The notes beneath the pieces are model-generated. The model did not search any database and was not told the origin of the DNA. It worked only from the letters and a program-made list of their open reading frames with translations. 64,000 nt of DNA from Bacteroidaceae bacterium. Its GTDB lineage: Bacteria > Bacteroidota > Bacteroidia > Bacteroidales > Bacteroidaceae. The translations under genes were made by a program, and so were the position numbers. The stretch is taken from positions 62,001-126,000 of the forward strand of contig CABIVS010000006.1 in NCBI GenBank assembly GCA_902362375.1. Direction: 5' to 3'. Below are positions 43,769 to 51,656 of the stretch, piece after piece (position 1 is the stretch's first letter; every line of letters begins with the position of its first letter).

Positions 43769-44128
43769 TTAGTATTCTTCCTGTTCACCAGCTTCCGGTG
43801 ATATTTCATAAGAGTCCTCTTTCTTATTATTATCCACTTTTTCAGAATTGTCGAAATATCTCCGTATAAACTCGTGCAAGTCCTTTTCCTTGTAATAAGT
43901 CTTATGGAGAATGGTATAATATTTCAGCCCACTATCCCGATACCGTTGAAGTGTCCGCTTACTGATGTTCAATAACAGGCAAATATCCTGATTATCGTAT
44001 AGCTTTTCACCGTTCAGATAGTTGGCGTGCTTCTTCTCTTTTATACTTGCAGCCCGGAATAACTTCTCCAGTTGTTCCAACAGACGCTCCATGTAACACT
44101 CAAATGTTTCTTTATCCAATGGTATCAT
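43769..44128 (-). CDS. Small HTH protein (excisionase/MerR-like), downstream of the primase
   Basis: This 119-residue protein has a helix-turn-helix of the HTH_17 type at about 42-85 ('LYDNQDICLLLNISKRTLQRYRDSGLKYYTI'), preceded by a coiled N-terminus and followed by an acidic tail. Such proteins serve as excisionases or transcription regulators in Bacteroides mobile elements. It starts within the last 4 nt of the primase gene (ATGA overlap), so the two are co-translated. It is a relative of the HTH protein at 46160-46495. Which of the two is the directionality factor cannot be told. Confidence 0.82.
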   Translation of the reverse strand: MIPLDKETFECYMERLLEQLEKLFRAASIKEKKHANYLNGEKLYDNQDICLLLNISKRTLQRYRDSGLKYYTILHKTYYKEKDLHEFIRRYFDNSEKVDNNKKEDSYEISPEAGEQEEY

Positions 44129-46176
44129 AGTTCCTGATTGAAGTTGCCGGTAATATAATAGCTCTGGTTGGACGGGTCTTTAACTATAATCTCTTTCTCA
44201 CGCATAAATTTGATATAGCTTTTTGCCGTCCGTTCCTTTACATCAAGAATAGTCTGTATCTGTTCCGATAAATCCACATAGGTAATAAATCGCTGCCTGC
44301 CGAATACATCTTTTGCAACCGAAACTAATTCATCCTCTTTTCGTTTCTCCTTTGCCTCTTTGGGCTTTTCTCCCAGATAAATGTGCATCCCGGCTTCTCT
44401 ATCCCAAGAGAATTGCATGATGGGAACATCTAATGGACTACCGTTACGAACTTTCAATGCTTTCACTACCGATATAGCCGGATCGGTATCTTTTTCGATG
44501 GAAAGGATGGCGGCAGCCTTGCGTTGCAGTTCCGAGCCAAGATGTCCACGCAGTTTTAAGCCATTAGGAATAAAATGCAGCACCGTTATGATACAGGTCT
44601 TATAGATTCCTGCCAATCGGTAGAGTTCCTCCACTACCGCAATACTTTCCGCTTCATCATTAGCCCCCTTTATCAAGTCCGCTATTCCGTCTATAACCAC
44701 CATGTGGATACCTTGATACTGGTAATGAAACTTATCCATACTTTGAATAATGGACTGCAATCGTTCTTTACGGCTCATTCCCGTTAGGCAGTAAGCCCGG
44801 AAATATTCCGGCATCGCCTCTCGTCCGCTTCGACGCAGAAGATTGGTGATATTCTTGTAGGTCTGCACTTCCGACTGTTCCGTATCATAGAACAGAATAG
44901 CTTTCTGTTTGGTGTTCTCACAAACTGATACGCCTAACGTATCAATCGTCTTATCCGTTTGCCTGATAGCTCCCGCAATCAGGGCGGCTATATAATTACT
45001 CTTTCCCGTTCCTTCGCCGCCTGTCACACATAGCAGGTTGCCTTGGGTTCCGAGAGGCACATCATTGACCGATACAATCATTTGGGCAATAGGAGGGGGA
45101 TTGTTGAAATCCACTTCGCAAGATCTTAAAGCTGACATTGTTTCACTATAAATTGAATCCAGATAGTTTAAAAATAGTTTTATCAAATCTTCTCGTCTAT
45201 TCCCTGACTTGAAATAGTCCGAAATATCTTTTTCTTCCTTTGTCCCTGCCAATGGCAACAACAATCGTTTTACACCATACTCCTTTAAGTTCTGCTCCTG
45301 TTTTGCCGAGCTGTCCAGCCCCGTCTTATCCATATCGAAGAGTAAGATAATATGCTTGAACCGGAAAGAGAGTTTACGGACAATCCCCATTGGTATCGCT
45401 ACTGTTTCAGAGTTGAAACAAATGGCATGAAATCCGTGAGCGGTGAGACTCATTACATCCTTTTCTCCACCCGTGATGAAAAGCAAATCACCTTTAGATG
45501 GTAGTTGTTCCAACCCGAAGCAATAATTATCTCCGAAATCGCCGGCATACAGGAAACGAACATCCGAAGATGGACGGTAAATCTTTATGTGCTGTTTACC
45601 TGTATATCCATAAATCGGTTCTTTTGCTGTGGAAGAGAAACTAAACGGCTTCCCCTCATTATTTTCGCTGCTGAATTTCAGAAGGGAAGTAACCTTGAAT
45701 CTTTTCAGTATATCCGGTGTGATGCCATATTTATTCCAATAGGCAAGTTCCGCAGCCGTGAATACTCTTTGAATTGTTGTATAAGGGCGTTTCTTTTTTG
45801 CCGGTGGAACAGGTTCATGGATAGCGGTTACAATGGGCTTGAATATTTGTTTCTCATTTTTTGTTAATCCCAAATGTAAGTCCCGGTCAATAATCGTCAT
45901 TATTTCAATAAACTCTTTAGGCTCTTTACAATTTAATCCATTCAATTTCCCCACTAAGGCAAAGCAATCACCGGAATAATCATCATTCCCAAAATCTTTT
46001 AATCTATACATATCGCTTCTACGCTCGTAATAGATGTTGCACGATGCATGCTTATCCTCATAAAGTGGATTATGAAAATTACGACCTACACGGAAAGGGG
46101 TGGGGAGGTAATGTCTGAATATAGCCATTCCTTTATCCGTCATACGAAGAATATCTTCTTTATTCATGATTTCCAT
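44125..46176 (-). CDS. Element-encoded primase-helicase (TOPRIM plus RecA-like ATPase)
   Basis: This 683-residue replication protein has an N-terminal primase zinc-domain-like part (about 20-85), a TOPRIM fold (about 225-320, with 'ITGGEKDVMSL' and 'LLFDMDKTG'), and a RecA/DnaB-like helicase domain (about 370-590) with Walker A GGEGTGKS and Walker B 'MVVIDGIADL'. A winged-helix-like tail follows. Architecture resembles T7 gp4-like and RepA-like enzymes found in phages, satellites and Bacteroides mobilisable elements. The N-terminal zinc-binding cysteines are not all apparent. It overlaps both flanking HTH genes, forming one operon, and should drive replication of the excised element. Confidence 0.87.
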   Translation of the reverse strand: MEIMNKEDILRMTDKGMAIFRHYLPTPFRVGRNFHNPLYEDKHASCNIYYERRSDMYRLKDFGNDDYSGDCFALVGKLNGLNCKEPKEFIEIMTIIDRDLHLGLTKNEKQIFKPIVTAIHEPVPPAKKKRPYTTIQRVFTAAELAYWNKYGITPDILKRFKVTSLLKFSSENNEGKPFSFSSTAKEPIYGYTGKQHIKIYRPSSDVRFLYAGDFGDNYCFGLEQLPSKGDLLFITGGEKDVMSLTAHGFHAICFNSETVAIPMGIVRKLSFRFKHIILLFDMDKTGLDSSAKQEQNLKEYGVKRLLLPLAGTKEEKDISDYFKSGNRREDLIKLFLNYLDSIYSETMSALRSCEVDFNNPPPIAQMIVSVNDVPLGTQGNLLCVTGGEGTGKSNYIAALIAGAIRQTDKTIDTLGVSVCENTKQKAILFYDTEQSEVQTYKNITNLLRRSGREAMPEYFRAYCLTGMSRKERLQSIIQSMDKFHYQYQGIHMVVIDGIADLIKGANDEAESIAVVEELYRLAGIYKTCIITVLHFIPNGLKLRGHLGSELQRKAAAILSIEKDTDPAISVVKALKVRNGSPLDVPIMQFSWDREAGMHIYLGEKPKEAKEKRKEDELVSVAKDVFGRQRFITYVDLSEQIQTILDVKERTAKSYIKFMREKEIIVKDPSNQSYYITGNFNQEL

Positions 46177-46495
46177 TGAATAAATAGTTTCTACGAAATT
46201 GTTCTAATGTATGCGGATCGCAGACTATGATTTTCTCATTCAGCCCTCTTTCAATTTCTGATAACTTATATCTGCACTGTCCTCTCACCATAGAATAACT
46301 GATGAGATTTTCCTTTCTCAATCTTTGTAGGGTTTTTGTGCTGATACGTAGTATGGCGGCAACTTCTTGGTTGTCCATCCATACTTCTTCCTCTTCATTG
46401 GGCTTTGCTTCTTTTCTGAATACATAATCCGCAATTTTCTCGATTTTGCGAATAAGATCTTTATAGGCGGTAGCCTCCATTGTAATTACATCCAT
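46160..46495 (-). CDS. Small HTH protein (HTH_17/excisionase-like), upstream of the primase
   Basis: This protein of about 111 residues is read from ATG 46495; the in-frame TTG-type start at 46522 and ATG 46480 are alternatives. The helix-turn-helix is at about 35-85 ('VWMDNQEVAAILRISTKTLQRLRKENL'). It overlaps the primase start by 17 nt and is the first gene of the operon, where an autoregulator is usual. Tandem 11-bp repeats 53 nt upstream (46548-46569) could be its operator. It may also act as an excisionase for the integrase at the other end. Confidence 0.82.
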   Translation of the reverse strand: MDVITMEATAYKDLIRKIEKIADYVFRKEAKPNEEEEVWMDNQEVAAILRISTKTLQRLRKENLISYSMVRGQCRYKLSEIERGLNEKIIVCDPHTLEQFRRNYLFNGNHE

Positions 46496-46547
46496 AACTT
46501 TTCGTTTAATTATTTGCTGCAAAGTTCATCCAATCTTATCAGACCAT

Positions 46548-46569
46548 TTACCAACTTGTTACCAACTTG
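46548..46569. repeat. Two tandem 11-bp repeats (iteron- or operator-like)
   Basis: TTACCAACTTG occurs twice in exact tandem, at 46548-46558 and 46559-46569. The second copy is followed by a further G. One turn of the helix per repeat suits cooperative protein binding. They overlap the expected -33 region of the primase operon, whose -7-like CAAAGTTC (minus strand) is at 46520-46527. Confidence 0.75.
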
Positions 46570-46641
46570 GTATTACTTTTTTTATGATGATTGATAATTA
46601 CCGTAGTAGATGATAGTCTCATGTCGGACAAGTGAAATGTC

Positions 46642-46689
46642 AGTGCAAGGTGCAAGCCTATACTTATATATAGGCTCGCACCTTGCACT
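46642..46689. repeat. Long inverted repeat with 21-bp arms, candidate replication origin or operator
   Basis: Bases 46642-46662 and 46669-46689 are inverted copies with a single mismatch, around a 6-nt AT loop. Neither flank has a T-tract, so an intrinsic terminator is unlikely. It is in the non-coding 600-nt right end (46496-47129) of the element, upstream of the replication operon, a place suited to an origin, a transfer origin or a regulator site. Confidence 0.7.
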
Positions 46690-46816
46690 AGAAAAATAAA
46701 AATAGATAATTAATAATCAAATGTTTGGAAGATGTTCGTTTTTTCCATACTTTTGAACCCGAAAGCTATGGCAGACGAATTTAGGACAAATGTAGTCAAA
46801 TGAAGATTTCTTTATG

Positions 46817-46835
46817 TCGTTACAAATTCGTTACA
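46817..46835. repeat. Helically phased direct repeats near the right end
   Basis: TCGTTACA occurs at 46817-46824 and again at 46828-46835, 11 bp apart, about 65 nt inside the right attachment site. The spacing and place are those of integrase arm-type or excisionase sites. No matching copies were seen at the left end. Confidence 0.5.
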
Positions 46836-46899
46836 GGTAGTAAAAATATAAGTGCTAATAGGCTGATATATACGGAATTGGAAGAGTAAGGTTCATAAT

Positions 46900-46912
46900 C
46901 CTGTCTCTCCGC
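46900..46912 (+). repeat. Right attachment site (att core)
   Basis: An exact copy of the 13-bp sequence at 40012-40024. Upstream similarity to the tRNA T-arm continues imperfectly (GGTTC conserved, then four mismatches), as expected for the element-borne half-site. The tRNA itself is not duplicated. Confidence 0.88.
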
Positions 46913-46933
46913 CCAAAAAAAACTTAAGGCAGT

Positions 46934-46977
46934 AAAAAAGTCCTACATGACATATTATCATGGCAGGACTTTTTTTT
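46934..46977 (+). terminator. Ancestral terminator of tRNA-Ser(UGA)
   Basis: AGTCCT at 46939-46944 and CATGA at 46946-46950 pair with TCATG and AGGACT at 46958-46970, with a T8 run. It lies 22 nt after the right attachment site, so before integration it would have followed the tRNA gene directly. Confidence 0.82.
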
Positions 46978-47085
46978 ATTTCTCTCCCTATTCGAATATA
47001 TTACCTTGAATTTAAATAAGTAGATGTATAAATCTTTTCAATAAAAGTCTGAATATAAAAAATATTGCATTATTCTTCTCAAATA

Positions 47086-47117
47086 TTTGCGAGTTACGGA
47101 AACTTCCTGTACTTTTG
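47086..47117 (+). promoter_or_regulatory. Promoter of tRNA-Ser(GGA)
   Basis: TTTG at 47086-47089, a 20-nt spacer and TACTTTTG at 47110-47117 give a good Bacteroides promoter just upstream of the tRNA. The extended -33 region is shared with the tRNA-Ser(UGA) promoter. Confidence 0.83.
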
Positions 47118-47129
47118 CGCCCCGAACAA

Positions 47130-47217
47130 GGAGAGGTGCTCGAGTGGTTGAAGAGGCACGCCTGGAAAGCGTGTATACGCCAAAAGTGTATCACGAGTTC
47201 GAATCTCGTTCTCTCCG
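47130..47217 (+). tRNA. tRNA-Ser (anticodon GGA)
   Basis: The 88-nt class II tRNA has the same acceptor sequences as the UGA isoacceptor (GGAGAGG with TCTCTCC), anticodon stem CACGC/GCGTG with loop CTGGAAA (anticodon GGA), a long variable arm and T-loop TTCGAAT. CCA is not encoded and a T9 run follows at once. Without the element it would lie about 220 nt from the first tRNA-Ser. Confidence 0.97.
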
Positions 47218-47246
47218 CTTTTTTTTAGTGTTATTTGAAATTTGTA

Positions 47247-47282
47247 AAAGCGACTGTTTTGAATAATCAAAGCAGCCGCTTT
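47247..47282 (-). terminator. Terminator of the hydrogenase operon
   Basis: AAAGCG at 47247-47252 pairs with CGCTTT at 47277-47282, and pairing continues inward after one mismatch. It lies 27 nt beyond the stop of the last hydrogenase gene and is followed by a T-rich stretch on the minus strand. Confidence 0.72.
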
Positions 47283-47309
47283 AATTTTTATATAGAAACG
47301 TTTGAGCGT

Positions 47310-47798
47310 TTATTCCAATTCTTCAATAATCTTCTTTACATCTACCGGTTGCAGGCGTCCGTACACCTTTTCGCCGATCATCACTACCGGAGCCAGTCCA
47401 CAGGCGCCTACACAGCGCAGACAGTCTAATGAGAATTTTCCGTCCGGAGTCGTATCTCCTACTTCGATACCCAATACACGTTTGAACTCTTCCAGCAATT
47501 TTTCAGAGCCACGTACATAGCAGGCTGTACCCATGCAGACAGAGATGGGATGTTTCCCTTTGGGAGTCATGGTAAAGAAAGTATAGAAAGTGACCACACC
47601 ATACACTTTTGATACGGGGATTCCGAGTTTGGAAGCGATAATCCGTTGCGTTTCCTCGGGTAGATACCCTTGCAGATGCTGTGCCTCGTGTAAAATATTG
47701 ATAAGTTCGCCCGGGTTGTTTCCATGCTTGTCGCAGATCGTTTTGATTTGCTCTGCCATGTCACAGGCTAGTTTGATATCTGACATAATACTCTTCAT
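47310..47798 (-). CDS. hydC: NuoE-like [2Fe-2S] subunit of [FeFe]-hydrogenase (HydC/HndA type)
   Basis: This 162-residue thioredoxin-like ferredoxin carries a single [2Fe-2S] cluster. The four cysteines are in 'CMGTACYVRG' and 'CLRCVGACGLAP'. The N-terminal helical region ('GELINILHEAQHLQGYLPEETQ') is typical of NuoE/HndA proteins. It is the last gene of the three-gene operon, 7 nt after hydA, and links the NADH-oxidising subunit to the complex. The start may instead be the ATG at 47786. Confidence 0.93.
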   Translation of the reverse strand: MKSIMSDIKLACDMAEQIKTICDKHGNNPGELINILHEAQHLQGYLPEETQRIIASKLGIPVSKVYGVVTFYTFFTMTPKGKHPISVCMGTACYVRGSEKLLEEFKRVLGIEVGDTTPDGKFSLDCLRCVGACGLAPVVMIGEKVYGRLQPVDVKKIIEELE

Positions 47799-47805
47799 TT
47801 AAAAG

Positions 47806-49572
47806 TTAATCAATCGCTTTGTTGAAATAATGCGTATGCAGGAGAGTTTCCGATTTCTCACCCAGCGGTTTGCCGAGATAATCCTCGTACAATGTCTTGA
47901 TATACGGATTCTCGTGCGATTTGCGCAAAGGTTTGTTGGCGTCTTCGCGGTAAAGTGCGTTAGCGCGTGCATAGAGTATTTCCGAGTTGCCGTGATGCAA
48001 AGGCTGCCCGCCGCCACCGATACAGCCTCCGGGGCAAGCCATAATTTCGATGACATGATATTCGTTGTGCCCGTTCCGTATATCTTCCAATAGATGACGA
48101 GCGTTGCCTAGTCCGTGTGCGATGCCTACTTTTAATTCAAATCCGTTTAGGTTAATAGTAGCACGACGAACACCGCTTAGTCCGCGTACTTGTTCGAAAT
48201 TTACATTTTTCAGAGGTTCTCCGGTATAGATTTCATAGACAGAACGGAGAGCGGCTTCCATTACGCCACCTGTTGTTCCGAAAATGACACCGGCGCCTGT
48301 CGATTCACCCATCGGGTTGTCGAATGGGCTATCCAGTACGAGAGGGAAGCCGATATTGGCACGTTTAATCAGTCGTGCCAGCTCACGGGTGGAAATGGAA
48401 TAGTCGACATCGGGGATACCGTTCACTTTGAACTCATCACGGGCACATTCGTACTTTTTAGCCAGACAAGGCATGATAGATACGACTACCAGCTTTTCTC
48501 TGGGTATGCCCATTTTCTCCGCCCAATAGGATTTGGCGATGGAACCGAACATCTGTTGTGGGGAGCGGGCGGTAGACGGAATGTCCAACATATCTGGGAA
48601 ATGATGTTCGAAGAAGTTGACCCATGCCGGACAACAGGAGGTCAGGATAGGTAACCGCACGGATTTATCTCCGTTGAGATAACGTGTCAATCGGTTCAGA
48701 ATTTCAGAACCTTCTTCCATAATGGTAAGATCCGCTGCAAAATCCGTGTCAAATACATAGTCGAATCCAAGTTCGCGAAGCGCATATACCATTTTCCCGG
48801 TTACCAGAGTGCCGGGAGGAAATCCGAATTCTTCACCTAGGGCAGCCCGTACGGCAGGTGCGGTCTGCACGATCACTACTTTGTCCGGATTAGCCAGATC
48901 GTCGAGCAGACGGTTGGTGTAGTCACGTTCCGTTAATGCGCCTACGGGACAGACAGCCACACACTGACCGCAGTAAGTACATTCACTTTCCGTCATCATT
49001 CGGTCGAAAGCGGGAGCGATGGTGGTGTTGAAGCCGCGACGGATGGCTCCCAATGCTCCGACAGTCTGTACATCATTGCAAACACTTTCACAACGGCGGC
49101 AGAAGATGCATTTATCCATATTACGGACGATAGAAGCAGTAATTTCCCGCTTACGGGGGGACAGCTCACCACCATTGAAAGGCATTTCGCGAATATTGAA
49201 ACGCAGTGCCAACGTTTGAAGTTCGCAGTTACCGCATTTAGGGCAAGTGAGACAGTCATTAGGATGGTCGGAAAGAATCAGTTCGGCTACCACTTTACGG
49301 GCGTTCATTACGCGCAGGGTACTGGTTTTTACCACCATTCCCTCCGTGCAACGGGTAGCGCAGGCAGGAGCCAGGTTGCGTCGTCCCATCACTTCAACCA
49401 CACAAATACGGCAGGAAGCCGGATTATTTTTTATGCAAGTTCCTTTCAGGTCGATATGACACAGCGTAGGTATATTGATACCGATTTTGATGGCGGCTTC
49501 AAGAATCGTGCTTCCCTCGGGCACAGTGATGAAATGACCGTCTATCTGGAGAGTAATTTGTTTTTCTTCCAT
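47806..49572 (-). CDS. hydA: [FeFe]-hydrogenase catalytic subunit (HydA/HndD type)
   Basis: This 588-residue catalytic subunit has an N-terminal 2Fe-2S ferredoxin domain (about 5-80), a His-Cys3 cluster domain (about 80-120, 'HPNDCLTCPKCGNC'), two 4Fe-4S clusters (about 145-215) and the H-cluster domain. The three diagnostic H-cluster motifs are present: TSCCPAW, MPCLAKKYE and MACPGGCIGGGGQP. It makes or uses hydrogen at the diiron centre. With a NuoF-like and a NuoE-like partner it forms the trimeric NAD-linked, probably electron-bifurcating type. It begins 12 nt after hydB. Confidence 0.97.
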   Translation of the reverse strand: MEEKQITLQIDGHFITVPEGSTILEAAIKIGINIPTLCHIDLKGTCIKNNPASCRICVVEVMGRRNLAPACATRCTEGMVVKTSTLRVMNARKVVAELILSDHPNDCLTCPKCGNCELQTLALRFNIREMPFNGGELSPRKREITASIVRNMDKCIFCRRCESVCNDVQTVGALGAIRRGFNTTIAPAFDRMMTESECTYCGQCVAVCPVGALTERDYTNRLLDDLANPDKVVIVQTAPAVRAALGEEFGFPPGTLVTGKMVYALRELGFDYVFDTDFAADLTIMEEGSEILNRLTRYLNGDKSVRLPILTSCCPAWVNFFEHHFPDMLDIPSTARSPQQMFGSIAKSYWAEKMGIPREKLVVVSIMPCLAKKYECARDEFKVNGIPDVDYSISTRELARLIKRANIGFPLVLDSPFDNPMGESTGAGVIFGTTGGVMEAALRSVYEIYTGEPLKNVNFEQVRGLSGVRRATINLNGFELKVGIAHGLGNARHLLEDIRNGHNEYHVIEIMACPGGCIGGGGQPLHHGNSEILYARANALYREDANKPLRKSHENPYIKTLYEDYLGKPLGEKSETLLHTHYFNKAID

Positions 49573-49584
49573 AGTAAATAGATT

Positions 49585-51492
49585 TTAGCAGACAAGAATA
49601 GCATTGAATTTGCAGCGTGCCATGCACATGCCGCACTTGATACATTTATCAGGATTGATTACATGCGGTTTTCGCACTAAGCCGCCGATTGCATCAGCCG
49701 GACAGTTTTTGGCGCATAAATGACAACCGATGCAATGCTCCGGATTGATCGTATAAGTCAGCAGTGATTTACATTGCTTGGCGCGACAGGTTTTATCCCG
49801 CACATGCTCCACGTATTCATCATAGAAATTGTCCAACGTTGATAAAACAGGGTTCGGAGAAGTCTGCCCTAATCCGCAGAGAGCGGTGTCCTTGATAACT
49901 TGTCCCAAAGTGGCGAGGGTATCCAGGTCTTTTTCCGTACCTCTTCCTTCCGTTATCTTGTTCAGCAGTTCCAACAGACGTTTGTTGCCGATACGGCAAG
50001 GCGTACATTTTCCGCAAGATTCTTCAACGGTGAAATCGAGGTAGAAACGGGCAACCGATACCATACAATCGTCTTCATCCATGACAATCATACCTCCCGA
50101 ACCCATCATAGAGCCGGCGGCCAGAAGATTATCGAAGTCGATAGGAGTATCCAGATGTTTCTCTGTCAGACAACCGCCCGAAGGTCCGCCTGTCTGCACT
50201 GCCTTGAACCTCTTTCCGCCTTTGATACCGCCACCGATTTCATAGATTACTTCCCGGAGGGTAGTTCCCATCGGTACCTCAATCAGGCCGACATTGTTTA
50301 TTTTTCCTGCAAGGGCGAATACTTTCGTTCCTTTGGAACGTTCCGTTCCGATGGCTGCAAACCAGTCGGCACCTTTCGTCAAAATAATGGGGATGTTGGC
50401 AAGCGTCTCTACATTGTTTACGTTAGTAGGCTTGCCCAAATAACCGGATTCGGCAGGGAAGGGAGGTTTGAGGGTTGGTTCACCCCGTTTTCCTTCCATG
50501 GAGTGAATCAGGGCGGTTTCTTCTCCGCAGACGAATGCACCTGCCCCATATCGTATTTCTATATCGAAACAAAAATCAGTCCCCAAGATATGATCTCCCA
50601 GCAACCCGTATTGGCGTGCCTGACCGATAGCTGTTTTCAGGCGGTTGATAGCCAGCGGATATTCGGCACGGATATACACCAATCCTTTGGAAGAACCGAT
50701 AGAATAACCGCAGACACACATCGCTTCTACAATCGAATGAGGGTCTCCCTCCATGATGGAACGGTCCATAAACGCACCCGGATCTCCCTCGTCGGCATTA
50801 CAAACCACATATTTGACATCTGATTTCTGTTTGTGGGCAAACTCCCATTTCAATCCGGTAGGAAAACCGCCACCGCCGCGTCCGCGCAAACCGGACTGTT
50901 TGATAATATCAATCACATCCATCGGTCGTTTGTTGAGCAGGCAATCGGCTAATGCGAAGTACCCCTCTCGGGCGATATATTCTTCGATGTTTTCGGGATC
51001 AATAAAACCACAGTTACGCAGGGCGATACGGAGTTGTTTCCGATAGAAATCCATGTGTTTGGAGTCACTGACAGTCTGTTCCGTTTTAGGATCTATGTAT
51101 AGCAGCCTTGCTATTTTCCGGCCGCCGATGATATGTTCGGTGATGATGTCTTCCGCATCTTCGGGAGTGACCTGTGTGTAGAATGTATTGTCGGGAATGA
51201 TTTTCACAATGGGACCTTTTTCGCAGAAGCCGAAGCAGCCCACTGTGATGACTTCTACCTTGTCGGCAATGCCGTTCTTTTCGATGGCTGTCCGGAGATG
51301 TTCCGTAATGCCTTGACTGGAAGAGGCTTTGCACCCTGTACCGCCGCAGATAAGAATCTGAAGATGCTGTGTGCCGGACGCCAGTCCGCAGCACTTTTCG
51401 GTCACTTTTTCATTACTCTCTTCACGTAATGAAAGTTTGTGTTCTGCTCTCTTCCTGATTGTAGCCAAATCATGGATAGATAAGATTTTCAT
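49585..51492 (-). CDS. hydB: NuoF-like flavoprotein subunit of [FeFe]-hydrogenase (HydB/HndC type)
   Basis: This 635-residue NADH- and FMN-binding subunit opens with a thioredoxin-like [2Fe-2S] domain (about 40-130, 'CGGTGCKASSS' and 'GCFGFCEKGP'), followed by the NuoF core with FMN/NADH loops ('GLRGRGGGGFPTG', 'NADEGDPGAF'), an SLBB domain, the CGKCTPCRIG cluster motif, and two extra C-terminal 4Fe-4S motifs (CIGCHLCAKNC and CIKCGMCMARC). It exchanges electrons with NADH and ferredoxin. It is the first gene of the operon, with a -7-like TATATTTG (complement of 51522-51529) just upstream. Confidence 0.96.
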   Translation of the reverse strand: MKILSIHDLATIRKRAEHKLSLREESNEKVTEKCCGLASGTQHLQILICGGTGCKASSSQGITEHLRTAIEKNGIADKVEVITVGCFGFCEKGPIVKIIPDNTFYTQVTPEDAEDIITEHIIGGRKIARLLYIDPKTEQTVSDSKHMDFYRKQLRIALRNCGFIDPENIEEYIAREGYFALADCLLNKRPMDVIDIIKQSGLRGRGGGGFPTGLKWEFAHKQKSDVKYVVCNADEGDPGAFMDRSIMEGDPHSIVEAMCVCGYSIGSSKGLVYIRAEYPLAINRLKTAIGQARQYGLLGDHILGTDFCFDIEIRYGAGAFVCGEETALIHSMEGKRGEPTLKPPFPAESGYLGKPTNVNNVETLANIPIILTKGADWFAAIGTERSKGTKVFALAGKINNVGLIEVPMGTTLREVIYEIGGGIKGGKRFKAVQTGGPSGGCLTEKHLDTPIDFDNLLAAGSMMGSGGMIVMDEDDCMVSVARFYLDFTVEESCGKCTPCRIGNKRLLELLNKITEGRGTEKDLDTLATLGQVIKDTALCGLGQTSPNPVLSTLDNFYDEYVEHVRDKTCRAKQCKSLLTYTINPEHCIGCHLCAKNCPADAIGGLVRKPHVINPDKCIKCGMCMARCKFNAILVC

Positions 51493-51656
51493 AAGTATCA
51501 GAATTGTTAGTAGGTTTTTTGCAAATATAATTCTTTGTTTGGAATAACAGCATGCTCTTGTGCAAATAAAACCGATCTTTGACGGAGGATTTAGGTAAAT
51601 AAATCTCTATCTTCGTATTTAATTAGGTATCAAACCTAATAAAAGATAATTGAAGT

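Larger units (their letters stand above)
40012..46912 (+). mobile_element. Integrated genomic element in tRNA-Ser(UGA), about 6.9 kb
   Basis: The element is bounded by an exact 13-bp direct repeat: 40012-40024 (end of the tRNA gene) and 46900-46912. It carries a tyrosine recombinase next to the tRNA, an IS256-type remnant, the abiE toxin-antitoxin pair, two small HTH proteins and a primase-helicase, plus a repeat-rich control region at the right end. I see no relaxase, type IV secretion, capsid or terminase genes, so it is neither a full conjugative element nor a complete prophage. The layout (integrase, helicase-primase, HTH regulators, anti-phage cargo) is that of a phage satellite or minimal mobilisable island. 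The original neighbour after the tRNA is the terminator at 46934-46977, then tRNA-Ser(GGA). Confidence 0.85.

Noticed and set aside
46548..46569. CRISPR-like repeat
   Set aside because: Only two adjacent copies with no spacer and no cas genes in the window.
46642..46689. Intrinsic terminator
   Set aside because: The stem is long enough but no T-tract follows on either strand, and it lies upstream, not downstream, of the operon.
40012..46912. An integrative conjugative element
   Set aside because: No relaxase, coupling protein or type IV secretion genes occur, and the size is too small.
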